Origin: CAYPZU01 sp964415395
GTDB lineage: Bacteria > Chlamydiota > Chlamydiia > Chlamydiales > SM23-39
Direction: 5' to 3'
DNA length: 54,687 nt
Assembly: GCA_964415395.1 (NCBI GenBank)
Contig: CAYPZU010000004.1
Location: forward strand, 1-54,687
Both the position numbers and the translations under genes were made by a program. The notes under the pieces are model-generated. The model saw only the letters and a list, made by a program, of their open reading frames with translations, was not told the DNA's origin and did not search any database. Shown one piece after another: positions 24,457 to 32,982 of the stretch. Positions within the stretch are counted from its first letter, which is position 1. Each line of letters begins with the position of its first letter.

Positions 24457-26025
24457 TTGGTTTTCGAGCTTTCCGTAGCTCTAAGATACCTGGTTCCCAG
24501 AAAGAAGTCGCTTTCAACGGCTTTGATCTCGCTTATGTCGGTGCTAGTCATTTCGTCCGTCGTATGGCTGGTTTTGGTTTTCCTTTCAGTCACCAACGGA
24601 ATTGAAAGAAACTGGCACCAAAAACTCACTTCGCTACACGCCCCTGTCCGCCTCTCTCCTACAGAGCGGTACTACTCTTCCTACTTCTACCAGGTCGACT
24701 CGATCGCCTCGTCGTCCCATTACACTCTGAAAACGATCGGCGAAAAACTCCTCGCCGCCAACTCCGACCCCTACTCGGAAACCGCAGACGCTGAAATTCC
24801 CGTCTATTGGCCCGATCCCGTGCGCAAAGCCGACGGCAGCCTCCTCGATCCTGTAAAAACAGCAGTCCAGGAACTCGCCGCTCTCCAGAAAGAAATCCCC
24901 GGCCTTCATTTCCAGGACTATGAAATCGGCGGAGCCCTCCTCAAGCTGAATGTGCAGCGCCCGGGCGACCTACCGGCATCCCTCTCGCAAATGTCGTACC
25001 TGATTTCGCTCCCCGAGGAAAGCCCCCGCTTCCGCTCTCTTCTCCTCGATCCTTCGCCTGCCGACCTCGCGAGGCTTGGCGCCGCGGCAGCTCCCATCGA
25101 TTTCGATGAGCTCCCCTCCCAGCCTCCCGCCTGGGCCTACTTTGTGAAAGGAAAATGCTTCCTTCCCGACTTTTCCGACGACACGCCCGTCATTCTCCCT
25201 AAAACCTACCGCGACGCAGGCGTGCTGATCGGCGACAAAGGCTCCCTCAGCTATTCCGCCTACACTGCAGCCTCCTCCCAGGAACAGAAAATTCCGATCC
25301 GCGTAGCCGGCTTCTACGACCCCGGACTTCTCTCCGTCGGCAGCAAATGCCTCATCGTCCCGAACTCGATCACCCGAGCCATCTACGGATCGAACCAGAC
25401 GTTCTCGCCCGACGGCACGCCGACGAACGGCCTCTTCGTCTGGATCCCCGATCTCAAAGACGCAAAAGCTGTGAAGGAGAAAATTGCCGAGCGGTTCGAA
25501 CGCGCCGGCATCGCTCCCTACTGGAAAGCGGCAACCTACGACGAATTCGAATTCTCCAAAGACCTCCTTCTGCAGTTTCAAAGCGACCGAACTCTCCTTC
25601 TCCTCATCGCCGCCATCATTCTCATCGTCGCCTGCTCGAATATCATTTCGCTTCTCGTGCTCCTCGTCAACGACAAGAAAAAAGAGATCGCGATCCTCCA
25701 GTCGATGGGAGCCTCGTTCCGCAGCATCGCAGCGATCTTCGGCGCCTGCGGCATTGCGATGGGACTCCTCAGCTGTCTCCTCGGAAGCGTCCTTGCGCTC
25801 TTCACCCTCAAACACCTCGACAGCCTCGTCTCTTTCCTGAGCGCAATTCAGGGAAGAGCCGCCTTCAATCCCGCTTTTTTCGGCAGCTCGCTCCCCAACC
25901 AGCTCAGTTTTGAAGCACTCCTCTTCGTCCTGATCGCCACCCCGATCCTCTCGCTTGCCGCGGGACTGATCCCCGCGATCAAAGCGAGCCGCATCCGCCC
26001 TTCGCACGTCCTGAGGTCCGAATGA
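24457..26025 (+). CDS. LolC/E-like ABC transporter permease
   Basis: FtsX/LolCE-type permease, probably the inner-membrane partner of the adjacent LolD ATPase in releasing lipoproteins to the outer membrane. Topology is as expected: one N-terminal membrane segment (about 20-45), a long periplasmic domain, and three C-terminal segments around 375-400, 415-450 and 483-510. Family marks include LRYLVPRKKSLSTALISLMS and, after the second membrane segment, NDKKKEIAILQSMGAS. The only reasonable start is TTG 24457, three bases after the rpmG stop. The periplasmic domain is unusually long (522 aa total versus about 400 for LolC). lolD overlaps its stop by ATGA. Confidence 0.85.
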   Translation: MVFELSVALRYLVPRKKSLSTALISLMSVLVISSVVWLVLVFLSVTNGIERNWHQKLTSLHAPVRLSPTERYYSSYFYQVDSIASSSHYTLKTIGEKLLAANSDPYSETADAEIPVYWPDPVRKADGSLLDPVKTAVQELAALQKEIPGLHFQDYEIGGALLKLNVQRPGDLPASLSQMSYLISLPEESPRFRSLLLDPSPADLARLGAAAAPIDFDELPSQPPAWAYFVKGKCFLPDFSDDTPVILPKTYRDAGVLIGDKGSLSYSAYTAASSQEQKIPIRVAGFYDPGLLSVGSKCLIVPNSITRAIYGSNQTFSPDGTPTNGLFVWIPDLKDAKAVKEKIAERFERAGIAPYWKAATYDEFEFSKDLLLQFQSDRTLLLLIAAIILIVACSNIISLLVLLVNDKKKEIAILQSMGASFRSIAAIFGACGIAMGLLSCLLGSVLALFTLKHLDSLVSFLSAIQGRAAFNPAFFGSSLPNQLSFEALLFVLIATPILSLAAGLIPAIKASRIRPSHVLRSE

Positions 26026-26669
26026 TTTTGAAGGCAGCCGGCATCCGCAAATCATTCCGCTCGCCGCAAAAAGTCGACGTCCTCTCCGGCATCGACTTCT
26101 CTATCGGCCCCGGCGAATCGGCCGCCATCACCGGCCGTTCCGGCGAAGGAAAAACGACGCTCCTCCATATCCTAGGCACCCTCGAAGCGCCCGACTCGGG
26201 AACCATCGAAATCTGCGGAGAGCTCTGCACACCTGCAAACGCCGCCGAACTCCGCCGCAGCCGGATCGGATTCATTTTCCAATCGTTCAATCTCCTCGAA
26301 GATTTCACCGCTCTTGAAAACGTCCTTTTTCCCGCCCGCATCGCGCGCAGATCGCCCACCCGCGCCGAAGGACTGGATCTCCTCGCTTCCGTCGGACTGG
26401 AGCATCGCGCCGATTTTCCAGCCAAACTTCTCTCAGGCGGCGAAAGACAGCGCGTCGCGATCGCCCGCGCGCTCTGCAACAACCCCGACCTGATCCTCGC
26501 CGACGAACCATCGGGCAACCTCGACCACGCCACCTCCCAAAACGTCGCCAACCTTCTCTTCCATCTCACCCGCTCGCAAAACAAAGCTCTTATTCTAGTC
26601 ACCCACGACCCAGACCTTGCCCGCCTCTGCAGCAGGCAGTATCATCTCAACTCCGGCATCCTCAAGTAA
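26022..26669 (+). CDS. lolD: Lipoprotein-releasing ABC transporter ATPase LolD
   Basis: ABC ATPase of the LolD/MacB type, 215 aa. Walker A GRSGEGKTT (near residue 40), Q-loop in FIFQSFNLLEDFTALENV, signature LSGGERQRVAIARAL, Walker B DLILADEPSGNLD and switch His in VTHD are all present. It energises the permease immediately upstream. A perfect 10-bp hairpin 30 bases after its stop may end the rpmG operon. Confidence 0.93.
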   Translation: MILKAAGIRKSFRSPQKVDVLSGIDFSIGPGESAAITGRSGEGKTTLLHILGTLEAPDSGTIEICGELCTPANAAELRRSRIGFIFQSFNLLEDFTALENVLFPARIARRSPTRAEGLDLLASVGLEHRADFPAKLLSGGERQRVAIARALCNNPDLILADEPSGNLDHATSQNVANLLFHLTRSQNKALILVTHDPDLARLCSRQYHLNSGILK

Positions 26670-27021
26670 CCCCGTCCCCATAGCGCTGCATAACAGGATA
26701 AATCCCGTTCCGGGATTTATGGATTTTTATTCTTGCCGCGTGGAACTCAGATCTCGGAACCGCCGCACGCAAACGGAGTTTCATGTATTTTATCCTGCCC
26801 CGGGGCCCCGAAAATGCATCATTTTTGGGGTGGGATTATCATTAGGCTCGCTGTGCGAGCCGTCATCCTGTCGATCCTGTTATTCTTATTCAGGCATGAT
26901 ATGCAGGATCGATTTCCGCCCTCTACTTTCATTTCTCTGTGGTTGTTCTTTTTTTCTTTTTTCTTCCGTGCAAAAAAATTCCTCACTCTGGTAGGAATAG
27001 TACCTTTGGAAGGAAAGAAAT
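26670..27021. other. 352-base intergenic region with hairpins and CAGGAT repeats
   Basis: No supported gene. From left to right: hairpin 26699-26721; ATCCTG at 26792; hairpin CCCCGAAAATG/CATTTTTGGGG (26806-26816/26820-26830, loop CAT, one G-U pair); hairpin GGCTCG/CGAGCC (26845-26850/26856-26861); ATCCTG pair at 26865 and 26874, 9 bases apart; CAGGAT at 26904. The final 60 bases lead into ugd with AAGGA as ribosome-binding site. The CAGGAT content links it to the gap upstream of leuS. Confidence 0.55.
26699..26728 (+). terminator. Possible terminator of the rpmG-lolD operon
   Basis: Perfect 10-bp stem ATAAATCCCG/CGGGATTTAT (26699-26708/26712-26721) with loop TTC, followed by GGATTTTTATT. The T-run is interrupted, so efficiency is uncertain. 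Confidence 0.5.
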
Positions 27022-28368
27022 ATGCAGATTTTGATGGTGGGAACAGGATACGTCGGACTTGTCACCGGCGCCTGCTTCGCGGAAATGGGACACTCGGTCA
27101 TCTGCCTCGATATCGACGAGGCGAAAATCAAAAATCTCGAAGAGGGAATCATCCCGATCTATGAGCCGGGCCTCGAAGAAATCGTCAAACGGAACATCCA
27201 GCAGAAACGGCTCCGCTTCACGACCAGCTACGCGAAAGGCGTCGCCGCTGCCGCCGTCTGCTTCATCGCCGTCCCCACTCCATCCCGCGACGATGGCTCC
27301 TGCGACACAAGCTACGTCGAATCGGCCGCCCGGATGATCGGCGAGCAAATGACCGAATACAAAGTGCTCGTCAACAAATCGACCGTGCCCGTTGGCACTG
27401 CTTATCTCGTCGCAGACATCGTGAAACAAACGCAGCAAAAACGGGGCGTATCGATTCCGTTCGACGTCGTCTCGAATCCCGAATTTCTGAAAGAGGGCGC
27501 CGCCGTCCAAGACTGCCTTAAACCCGACCGGATCATCATCGGCTCCGACCATCCGAAGCCAGCCGAAATCCTGAAAGAGCTCTACTCCGCCTTCACGCTG
27601 AGCCATGACCGGATTCTCCTGATGGATACGCTCTCGGCCGAAATGACTAAGTACGCCGCGAACGCCATGCTCGCCACCCGGATCTCGTTCATGAACGAGA
27701 TCGCCGACATCTGCAAAAAAGTCGGCGCGAACGTCAACGAAGTCAGAAAGGGGATCGGCTCTGACTCCCGCATCGGCTACAGCTTTCTCTATCCAGGCGT
27801 CGGCTACGGCGGATCGTGCTTTCCCAAAGACATCCGCGCCCTCATCGCCGTCGCCAAAAAAGTAGGCTCCGAACCTCTCCTCCTTGAAGCCGCCGACGCC
27901 GTCAATAACCGGCAGAAAAAAGTGCTGAGCGCGAAAATCAAACACTACTTTTCGGCAAGAGGCGGAGTGAAAGGAAAAACGGTCGCGGTATGGGGCCTTT
28001 CTTTCAAGCCCGACACCGACGACATGCGCGAAGCTCCCTCGCTGGATTTCATCGAAGACCTCGTAAAGCAGGGCGCGAACCTCCGCGTTTTCGACCCGAT
28101 CGCCATGCCGAATGCAAAAAAAATCTTGAATAATCTGCCCAACATCACCTGGTGCTCCGACGAATTCGACGCCGCCTCGGGCGCCGATGCGATCGCCCTT
28201 CTCACTGAATGGAAGCAGTTCCGCCTGGTCGACTTTAAACCGATCCGCGACCGGATGAAAGGGATTGCAATTTTTGACGGGCGCAATCAATATAAACCCT
28301 CTGATATGAAAACCAAGGGCTTCGATTACATCGGGATCGGAGTTCCCGATCAAATTCAAAAGGCATGA
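27022..28368 (+). CDS. ugd: UDP-glucose 6-dehydrogenase
   Basis: Oxidises UDP-glucose to UDP-glucuronate with NAD+. The Rossmann loop MVGTGYVGLVTGACFAEMGH is at the N-terminus. The catalytic Cys266 sits in GYGGSCFPKD. Further matches are FIAVPTPSRDDG, VVSNPEFLKEGAAVQD and GLSFKPDTDDMREAP. It is 448 aa and complete. Start ATG 27022 has AAGGA upstream. It shares ATGA with ispA. With galE and the sugar-phosphate transferase 3-4 kb downstream it suggests synthesis of an acidic surface glycan, which is not a Chlamydiaceae trait. Confidence 0.96.
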   Translation: MQILMVGTGYVGLVTGACFAEMGHSVICLDIDEAKIKNLEEGIIPIYEPGLEEIVKRNIQQKRLRFTTSYAKGVAAAAVCFIAVPTPSRDDGSCDTSYVESAARMIGEQMTEYKVLVNKSTVPVGTAYLVADIVKQTQQKRGVSIPFDVVSNPEFLKEGAAVQDCLKPDRIIIGSDHPKPAEILKELYSAFTLSHDRILLMDTLSAEMTKYAANAMLATRISFMNEIADICKKVGANVNEVRKGIGSDSRIGYSFLYPGVGYGGSCFPKDIRALIAVAKKVGSEPLLLEAADAVNNRQKKVLSAKIKHYFSARGGVKGKTVAVWGLSFKPDTDDMREAPSLDFIEDLVKQGANLRVFDPIAMPNAKKILNNLPNITWCSDEFDAASGADAIALLTEWKQFRLVDFKPIRDRMKGIAIFDGRNQYKPSDMKTKGFDYIGIGVPDQIQKA

Positions 28369-29225
28369 CCCTCGCCCTGGATCTGAAAAGCGCGATCGAA
28401 CAAAGGCTGGACTCCCTTGTCCCCAACCGCCCTGAAAGCCTCTATCAGGCGGCCCGCTATTCCCTTCTCTCTCCGGGGAAGCGGCTGAGGCCTTTGCTCG
28501 TCCTTCAAACGGCCTCCTCCCTGGGAGGAGACCCTATGGCTGCGCTCGACGCCGCCTGCGCCGTTGAAATGATCCACGCCTACTCGCTCATCCACGACGA
28601 CCTTCCCTGCATGGACGACGACGACCTCCGGAGAGGTCGGCCGACTCTCCACAAAGTCTATGGCGAAGCCATCGCCCTCCTCGCCGGCGATTTCCTCCTT
28701 ACTTTTGCATTCGAAACTCTCGCTTCCTGCCCCCTCTCCGCCTCCCAAAAAATCGCAATGATCCGCATTCTCGCCCATCAAGGCGGAGCGGAAGGGATGA
28801 TCGGAGGACAAGCCGTCGATATCGAATCGGAAGGGAAAGCGATCTCTGAAGACCTTCTCCTGAAAATGCATAGAGGGAAAACAGCCTCGCTTCTCAAGGC
28901 GTGCCTGGCAATCGGCTCTATTGCTGCAAACGCCCCGGAACCGGTTCGCTTCCAGCTTGAGTCGATCGGAGAGGATTTAGGCCTTGCCTACCAGCTCCAG
29001 GACGACCTTCTGAACGCCACCTCCACAACCGCTATTCTGGGAAAAAAAGCAGGCTCGGATCAGGCCAGACAGAAAGCGACCGCAGTCTCCCTCTTTGGAA
29101 GCGAGTGGACCCAAAACCGGATCGCAACACTACAAGATTCTCTAGTTCAAAGACTTACATCTATCCCCTTCTCCAATACCGAATTGCTCACCACTTTTGA
29201 AGTGATTTTCAAAAGAAAATTCTAA
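28365..29225 (+). CDS. ispA: Farnesyl/geranylgeranyl diphosphate synthase
   Basis: Short-chain trans-prenyltransferase condensing IPP with allylic diphosphates, downstream of the MEP pathway. The first Asp-rich motif lies in HDDLPCMDDDDLRRGRPT (78-95). The second, YQLQDDLLN, has Asn where the family usually has the final Asp (DDxxD). GKRLRPLLVL is the IPP-binding start. The 286 aa are complete. It overlaps ugd by four bases. The residue before the first motif is Ile/His rather than bulky Phe, consistent with C15 or longer products, but chain length cannot be fixed from sequence. Confidence 0.92.
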   Translation: MTLALDLKSAIEQRLDSLVPNRPESLYQAARYSLLSPGKRLRPLLVLQTASSLGGDPMAALDAACAVEMIHAYSLIHDDLPCMDDDDLRRGRPTLHKVYGEAIALLAGDFLLTFAFETLASCPLSASQKIAMIRILAHQGGAEGMIGGQAVDIESEGKAISEDLLLKMHRGKTASLLKACLAIGSIAANAPEPVRFQLESIGEDLGLAYQLQDDLLNATSTTAILGKKAGSDQARQKATAVSLFGSEWTQNRIATLQDSLVQRLTSIPFSNTELLTTFEVIFKRKF

Positions 29226-29300
29226 TTGTTAATAATTAATTACACCTTATTTATATTTAATGCTTAGTGTAAAATAATTAGTAATTTTTACAGGATAATC

Positions 29301-31166
29301 ATGTCTTCAGTTCCTCAATTCTCGCCTGAAACCGAAAGATTGGCAGCCTTTTTGGGCGTGCAGCTCCCGGATCAAGCGCCCGAAAATTCTCCTCGAGACC
29401 GCCTGGTTCAAAACATCTTTAATGCAGCTCTCGCCTCTCCCCGCAGAGACTCTCAGCCAACCCCAATCTCAGACACTCATTCCGTCTCTGAATTTCCAAG
29501 CCCCTCGCAGCCGGAAAACGCCCAAGATGACAGAGAAATCGATGAACTGCTCGCCGAAATCGACGCCCTCATGGGATCAGAGCCCCTTATGGATGTGCCG
29601 GCTCTCGAAGCGGCCCCCCCTGCTGCGCCAGCGTCTCCAAAAAATACGCCGAAGCCGCGCCCCAAATTGACAGCATCCAGTTCAGAGACTCCTTCTTCCC
29701 TGCGCGATCGGGCAGCTCCTCTGGTAGCTTTTAATCCTCTTGTCACAAAACGAGCTGCATCCCGCGAAATGCCCAGATTGAATCCATTCGCTCCCGATGT
29801 AGTTTCCCTCGGCTCTAAGCCCCGCGGCTCTCTCTATTCGAGAATGCTCAGCCAGTCGCTTCTCGGCATCGACAACTTAAACACCTATGCCGTTTTCGGC
29901 TCCCAGCCAAAGCCTGCAAAGATGCCGCTGCCGCCTAAGCTTGCCTATCTTCCCGAAACTTATGATTCTCTCGAAGCGCCTTTCACTTCCGATCAGGCGA
30001 ATTACTACTATCATTTAATGGCTGCAACCCCTTCCAGCTGCCCTCTGGACAGGCTTGCCGCCGTCCTTGGCCCCGACCTTTATCTCCGCGACAACTCTAC
30101 TCGAAAAGTCCAGATCCTGGCGGCGCGCGATGAAGATGAACTCTTTTCATACGCCGGCAGAGAACTTCAGCCGTCTGCCGTATCATTCACTCCCTCCGGG
30201 CGCGGCCTTATTGTAGGAACGGATGAAGGAAGAGTCGAACGATGGGTCGTTCCGCAAAAGGGAACGCCGACGATCTCCATTTCCCTCGCCCTTCCAGACA
30301 ACGACGCAGTCAATGCGGTCGCATTCGCCAATGACCGGATTTTGGCAGGAACCCATTCAGGAAAGGTATATGAGATCGACCCGAGAACAGGAGCGATCGC
30401 AAACACTTGGGAACTCGGCAACGACGACGTCTGCAGCCTTTGCGTCTCTCCCGACGGGAATACCGTCGCCGTCGGCGTCGATATCAAAACGGCGGACCGG
30501 GGCGTTGTGTCAAAGCTATTCATCTTATCTCCCTCCCATCCTAAAAAACCCGCTGACTCCCGTTTTAAGGTCATCGAAACTTCCTTTGAAAGCGTCAAAG
30601 CCTCTTTCAAAATCGCCTTCTCTCCTGACGGAAAAAAGGTGGCTCTCGCCACAGGCAGATGGCAGGGACGGCTGATCTTCATCAAAATCGGCAAAGACAA
30701 CTGCGAAGAAGTTTCTGTCGACTCCCTTTGCAAGCCGCCGGAAGCCCAGTTCGACGAGAAGGGAAGGTACATCTTTAAAAACATGGGCAAAACCGAAGAT
30801 GGACGCATTGTCGGACGCCAGGTTTCGGGCATTCAATGGCTCAAACAAAAAAAAGGCGATTTGATCGTAGCGACTCTTGAAACAGGCGAAATCGCATTTC
30901 TGCCTCTCGAGAGAGAAAACCTCCGCATCGGCAAAGCGCTTCTCAAACAGGTCCACGACGACTCAAACACAGAGAACCCAGACCAAAACGCAAGACCCTA
31001 CTTCAATGCCTACCGCAACGGAATCCTCTACACAGGCGCGCCGCTCGAACCCGTGCCCGGCCGTTCTGCTGAATCAGGCGTCATTCGGATCACAGCTGTC
31101 ATGCCTCCGGAAAAAAAGAGCGAGAGTCCGCCTCTTTTATCTCCGCACATCTCCCTGATTCGATGA
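29301..31166 (+). CDS. WD40 protein resembling APC/C co-activators Cdc20/Cdh1; candidate host cell-cycle effector
   Basis: 621 aa. The first 130 residues are low-complexity, Pro/Ser-rich. Then come, in the order seen in Cdh1/Fizzy-related: DRAAP (136-140, a degenerate C-box; eukaryotic DR[FY]IP); YSRMLSQSLLG (179-189, compare YSALLKNELLG), at the same distance of about 43-45 residues; YLPETYDSLEAP (216-227, compare I-P-x-K-V-L-D-A-P); ANYYYHLM (233-240, compare DDFYLNLV); LAAVLGPDLYL (252-262, compare LAVGLGxxVYL); then degenerate WD40 blades such as LIVGTDEGRVERW (303-315), AVNAVAFANDRILAGT and VCSLCVSPDG. The chain ends ISLIR: the C-terminal Ile-Arg pair is the APC3/Cdc27-binding tail of Cdc20 and Cdh1. 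Start ATG 29301 has AGGA five bases upstream and a very AT-rich leader. Secretion into a host is inferred. Confidence 0.72.
   Translation: MSSVPQFSPETERLAAFLGVQLPDQAPENSPRDRLVQNIFNAALASPRRDSQPTPISDTHSVSEFPSPSQPENAQDDREIDELLAEIDALMGSEPLMDVPALEAAPPAAPASPKNTPKPRPKLTASSSETPSSLRDRAAPLVAFNPLVTKRAASREMPRLNPFAPDVVSLGSKPRGSLYSRMLSQSLLGIDNLNTYAVFGSQPKPAKMPLPPKLAYLPETYDSLEAPFTSDQANYYYHLMAATPSSCPLDRLAAVLGPDLYLRDNSTRKVQILAARDEDELFSYAGRELQPSAVSFTPSGRGLIVGTDEGRVERWVVPQKGTPTISISLALPDNDAVNAVAFANDRILAGTHSGKVYEIDPRTGAIANTWELGNDDVCSLCVSPDGNTVAVGVDIKTADRGVVSKLFILSPSHPKKPADSRFKVIETSFESVKASFKIAFSPDGKKVALATGRWQGRLIFIKIGKDNCEEVSVDSLCKPPEAQFDEKGRYIFKNMGKTEDGRIVGRQVSGIQWLKQKKGDLIVATLETGEIAFLPLERENLRIGKALLKQVHDDSNTENPDQNARPYFNAYRNGILYTGAPLEPVPGRSAESGVIRITAVMPPEKKSESPPLLSPHISLIR
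31158..31163 (+). other. Codons for the C-terminal Ile-Arg (IR tail)
   Basis: ATT CGA followed directly by TGA. In eukaryotic Cdc20 and Cdh1 a free C-terminal Ile-Arg docks on TPR subunits of the APC/C. Its presence at the exact end of a WD40 protein that also has the other Cdh1 landmarks is the key supporting detail. Confidence 0.6.
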
Positions 31167-31207
31167 ATCGCCTTCTAAGAAATTCCTAGAAAAACTATAC
31201 TGCCGCT

Positions 31208-31951
31208 ATGCAGCAAGCATCGGCGCCCAGCAAAGGAATCGAAAGCCTCCGGAAGTTAAAAAAGAAAGCTGAGACTCTGAAAACGGCTCAGCTCCACCCT
31301 CTTGTCTCCGTTAGGCACAACCCGCCTAAACGGGCCTTCGACATCCTTTTCAGCCTCTCCGTTCTGATTGCTCTGTCTCCCCTCTTTCTCCTCCTCGGGC
31401 TGCTCGTCCGCTTCACCTCCAAAGGACCCGTGTTCTACAAAAGCCGAAGGCTGGGAAGGGGCGGAAAGATCATCGACTGCTGGAAATTCCGCACGATGTA
31501 CAAAGACGCCGAGGAGCGCCTCCACCATCTACTCGAAACAGACGCCTCATTCCGCAAAGAGTGGGACGCCTTCCAGAAAGTGAAATCGGATCCGCGCATC
31601 ACTCCGATCGGAAAATTTTTAAGAAAAACCTCTCTCGACGAGTTTCCGCAATTCTGGAACGTGCTGAAAGGAGACTTGAGCGTCGTCGGGCCCAGGCCGC
31701 CCACCCTTCTCGGCCCTCCCGAAAATTTCTTCCAGGAAATCCGCTCGCTCTACGGAGAGAGCACTGCAAAAATCCTCTCGGTTCGCCCGGGAATCACCGG
31801 CCTTTGGCAGGTTTCGGGAAGAAGCCAAATCCCCTTTGAAGAACGGCGAAAGCTCGAAGAGCGGTACGCTGAAACGAGTACCTTCTGGCAGGATCTCGTT
31901 GTCATTGCAAAAACCATCCCTGCCGTCCTCTTTTCCCGCGGAGCGTTTTGA
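31208..31951 (+). CDS. Polyprenyl-phosphate sugar-1-phosphate transferase
   Basis: Initiating transferase of the WbaP/ExoY family: moves a hexose-1-phosphate from a nucleotide sugar to undecaprenyl phosphate at the inner membrane. RAFDILFSLSVLIALSPLFLL forms the single N-terminal membrane segment. KFRTMYKDAE and SLDEFPQFWNVLKGDLSVVGPRP form the catalytic core, with the essential Asp-Glu pair. At 247 aa this is the short catalytic form. galE follows with TGATG overlap. The sugar is probably Glc or Gal given galE next door. Confidence 0.9.
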   Translation: MQQASAPSKGIESLRKLKKKAETLKTAQLHPLVSVRHNPPKRAFDILFSLSVLIALSPLFLLLGLLVRFTSKGPVFYKSRRLGRGGKIIDCWKFRTMYKDAEERLHHLLETDASFRKEWDAFQKVKSDPRITPIGKFLRKTSLDEFPQFWNVLKGDLSVVGPRPPTLLGPPENFFQEIRSLYGESTAKILSVRPGITGLWQVSGRSQIPFEERRKLEERYAETSTFWQDLVVIAKTIPAVLFSRGAF

Positions 31952-32982
31952 TGAGCCTACCTATTCTAGTCACAGGCGGCGCCGGATACATCGGCAGCCA
32001 TGCGTGCAAAGCCCTTGCCAAAGCGGGGTTTCTCCCCATCGTCTACGACAACCTCTCGACAGGGCACGCCTACGCCGTCAAATGGGGCCCTTTCGTCCAG
32101 GCAGATCTCAATGACAGGGCGAAACTCGCCGAGACGCTCTCCACCTTCAAGCCAAAAGCCGTTCTCCATTTCGCAGCCGACGCCATCGTCGTCGAATCGA
32201 TGTCCGATCCGGGAAAATATTACCGCAACAACGTCGGGAGCACGATCTCCCTTCTCGAAACGATGCGGGACTGCGGCGTAAAATCGCTCGTCTTCTCCAG
32301 CACCTGCGCCACCTACGGAAATCCCCAGTTTACGCCGATCACCGAAGAACACCCGCAAAACCCGATCAATCCGTACGGCAGATCGAAACTGATGATCGAG
32401 CAGATGCTCGCCGATTTCGAAAGAGCGCACGGATTCCATTCCGTCTGTCTCCGCTATTTCAACGCCGCCGGCGCCGACCTGCAGACCGAAATCGGAGAAA
32501 ACCACACGCCGGAAACCCATCTGATCCCGACGATTATCCAGACAGCGCTCGGCGAAAAACCGGAGATCGTCGTCTATGGAACCGATTTCGCTTCCCGAGA
32601 CGGGAGCGCGGTGCGCGACTACATCCATGTGCAGGATCTCGCCGACGCGCACGTGCTGGCCCTCCAATGGCTTCTCCAGAATCAAAAAAGCGAAGCGATC
32701 AATTTGGGTACCGGAGCGGGCTTTTCCGTCCTCGAAATCATCGACGCCGTCCACAAATTCTGCGGCAAATCGCTGCCGGTGCGCCTCGAAAACCGCCGGG
32801 CCGGAGAGCCGGGCATCCTCACCGCCGATCCAGCCAAAGCGCAGAAGCTCCTCGGATGGACTCCGCAGCATTCCTCCCTTCCCGTCGTCATCGAGACGGC
32901 CTGGAAATGGCACCAGCTCCTCAAAGACAACGCGCCCCTTCTCCGCAACACGCTCCACCGGCTGGAAGAGCAAAAATGCTGA
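31951..32982 (+). CDS. galE: UDP-glucose 4-epimerase
   Basis: Interconverts UDP-glucose and UDP-galactose (SDR extended family). ILVTGGAGYIGSHACKAL is the NAD loop. FSSTCATYG and YGRSK supply Ser and the Tyr-x-x-x-Lys pair. RYFNAAGA and VRDYIHVQDLADAH are GalE-typical. I start it at ATG 31951, which overlaps the previous stop by one base; a TTG one codon earlier is less likely. It has 343 aa. The end overlaps the MreD-like gene by seven bases. Confidence 0.95.
   Translation: MSLPILVTGGAGYIGSHACKALAKAGFLPIVYDNLSTGHAYAVKWGPFVQADLNDRAKLAETLSTFKPKAVLHFAADAIVVESMSDPGKYYRNNVGSTISLLETMRDCGVKSLVFSSTCATYGNPQFTPITEEHPQNPINPYGRSKLMIEQMLADFERAHGFHSVCLRYFNAAGADLQTEIGENHTPETHLIPTIIQTALGEKPEIVVYGTDFASRDGSAVRDYIHVQDLADAHVLALQWLLQNQKSEAINLGTGAGFSVLEIIDAVHKFCGKSLPVRLENRRAGEPGILTADPAKAQKLLGWTPQHSSLPVVIETAWKWHQLLKDNAPLLRNTLHRLEEQKC

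Noticed and set aside
24970..26055. 361-codon minus-strand frame
   Set aside because: Antisense of the LolC/E-like permease; extremely charged and repetitive, as expected of a mirror frame.
26733..27164. 143-codon plus-strand frame before ugd
   Set aside because: Covers hairpins and then enters the ugd coding region in another frame.
26983..28359. 458-codon minus-strand frame
   Set aside because: Antisense of ugd; no family resemblance.
32667..32975. N-terminal extension of the MreD-like protein
   Set aside because: Lies wholly inside galE in another frame; the ATG at 32976 gives a family-like length.
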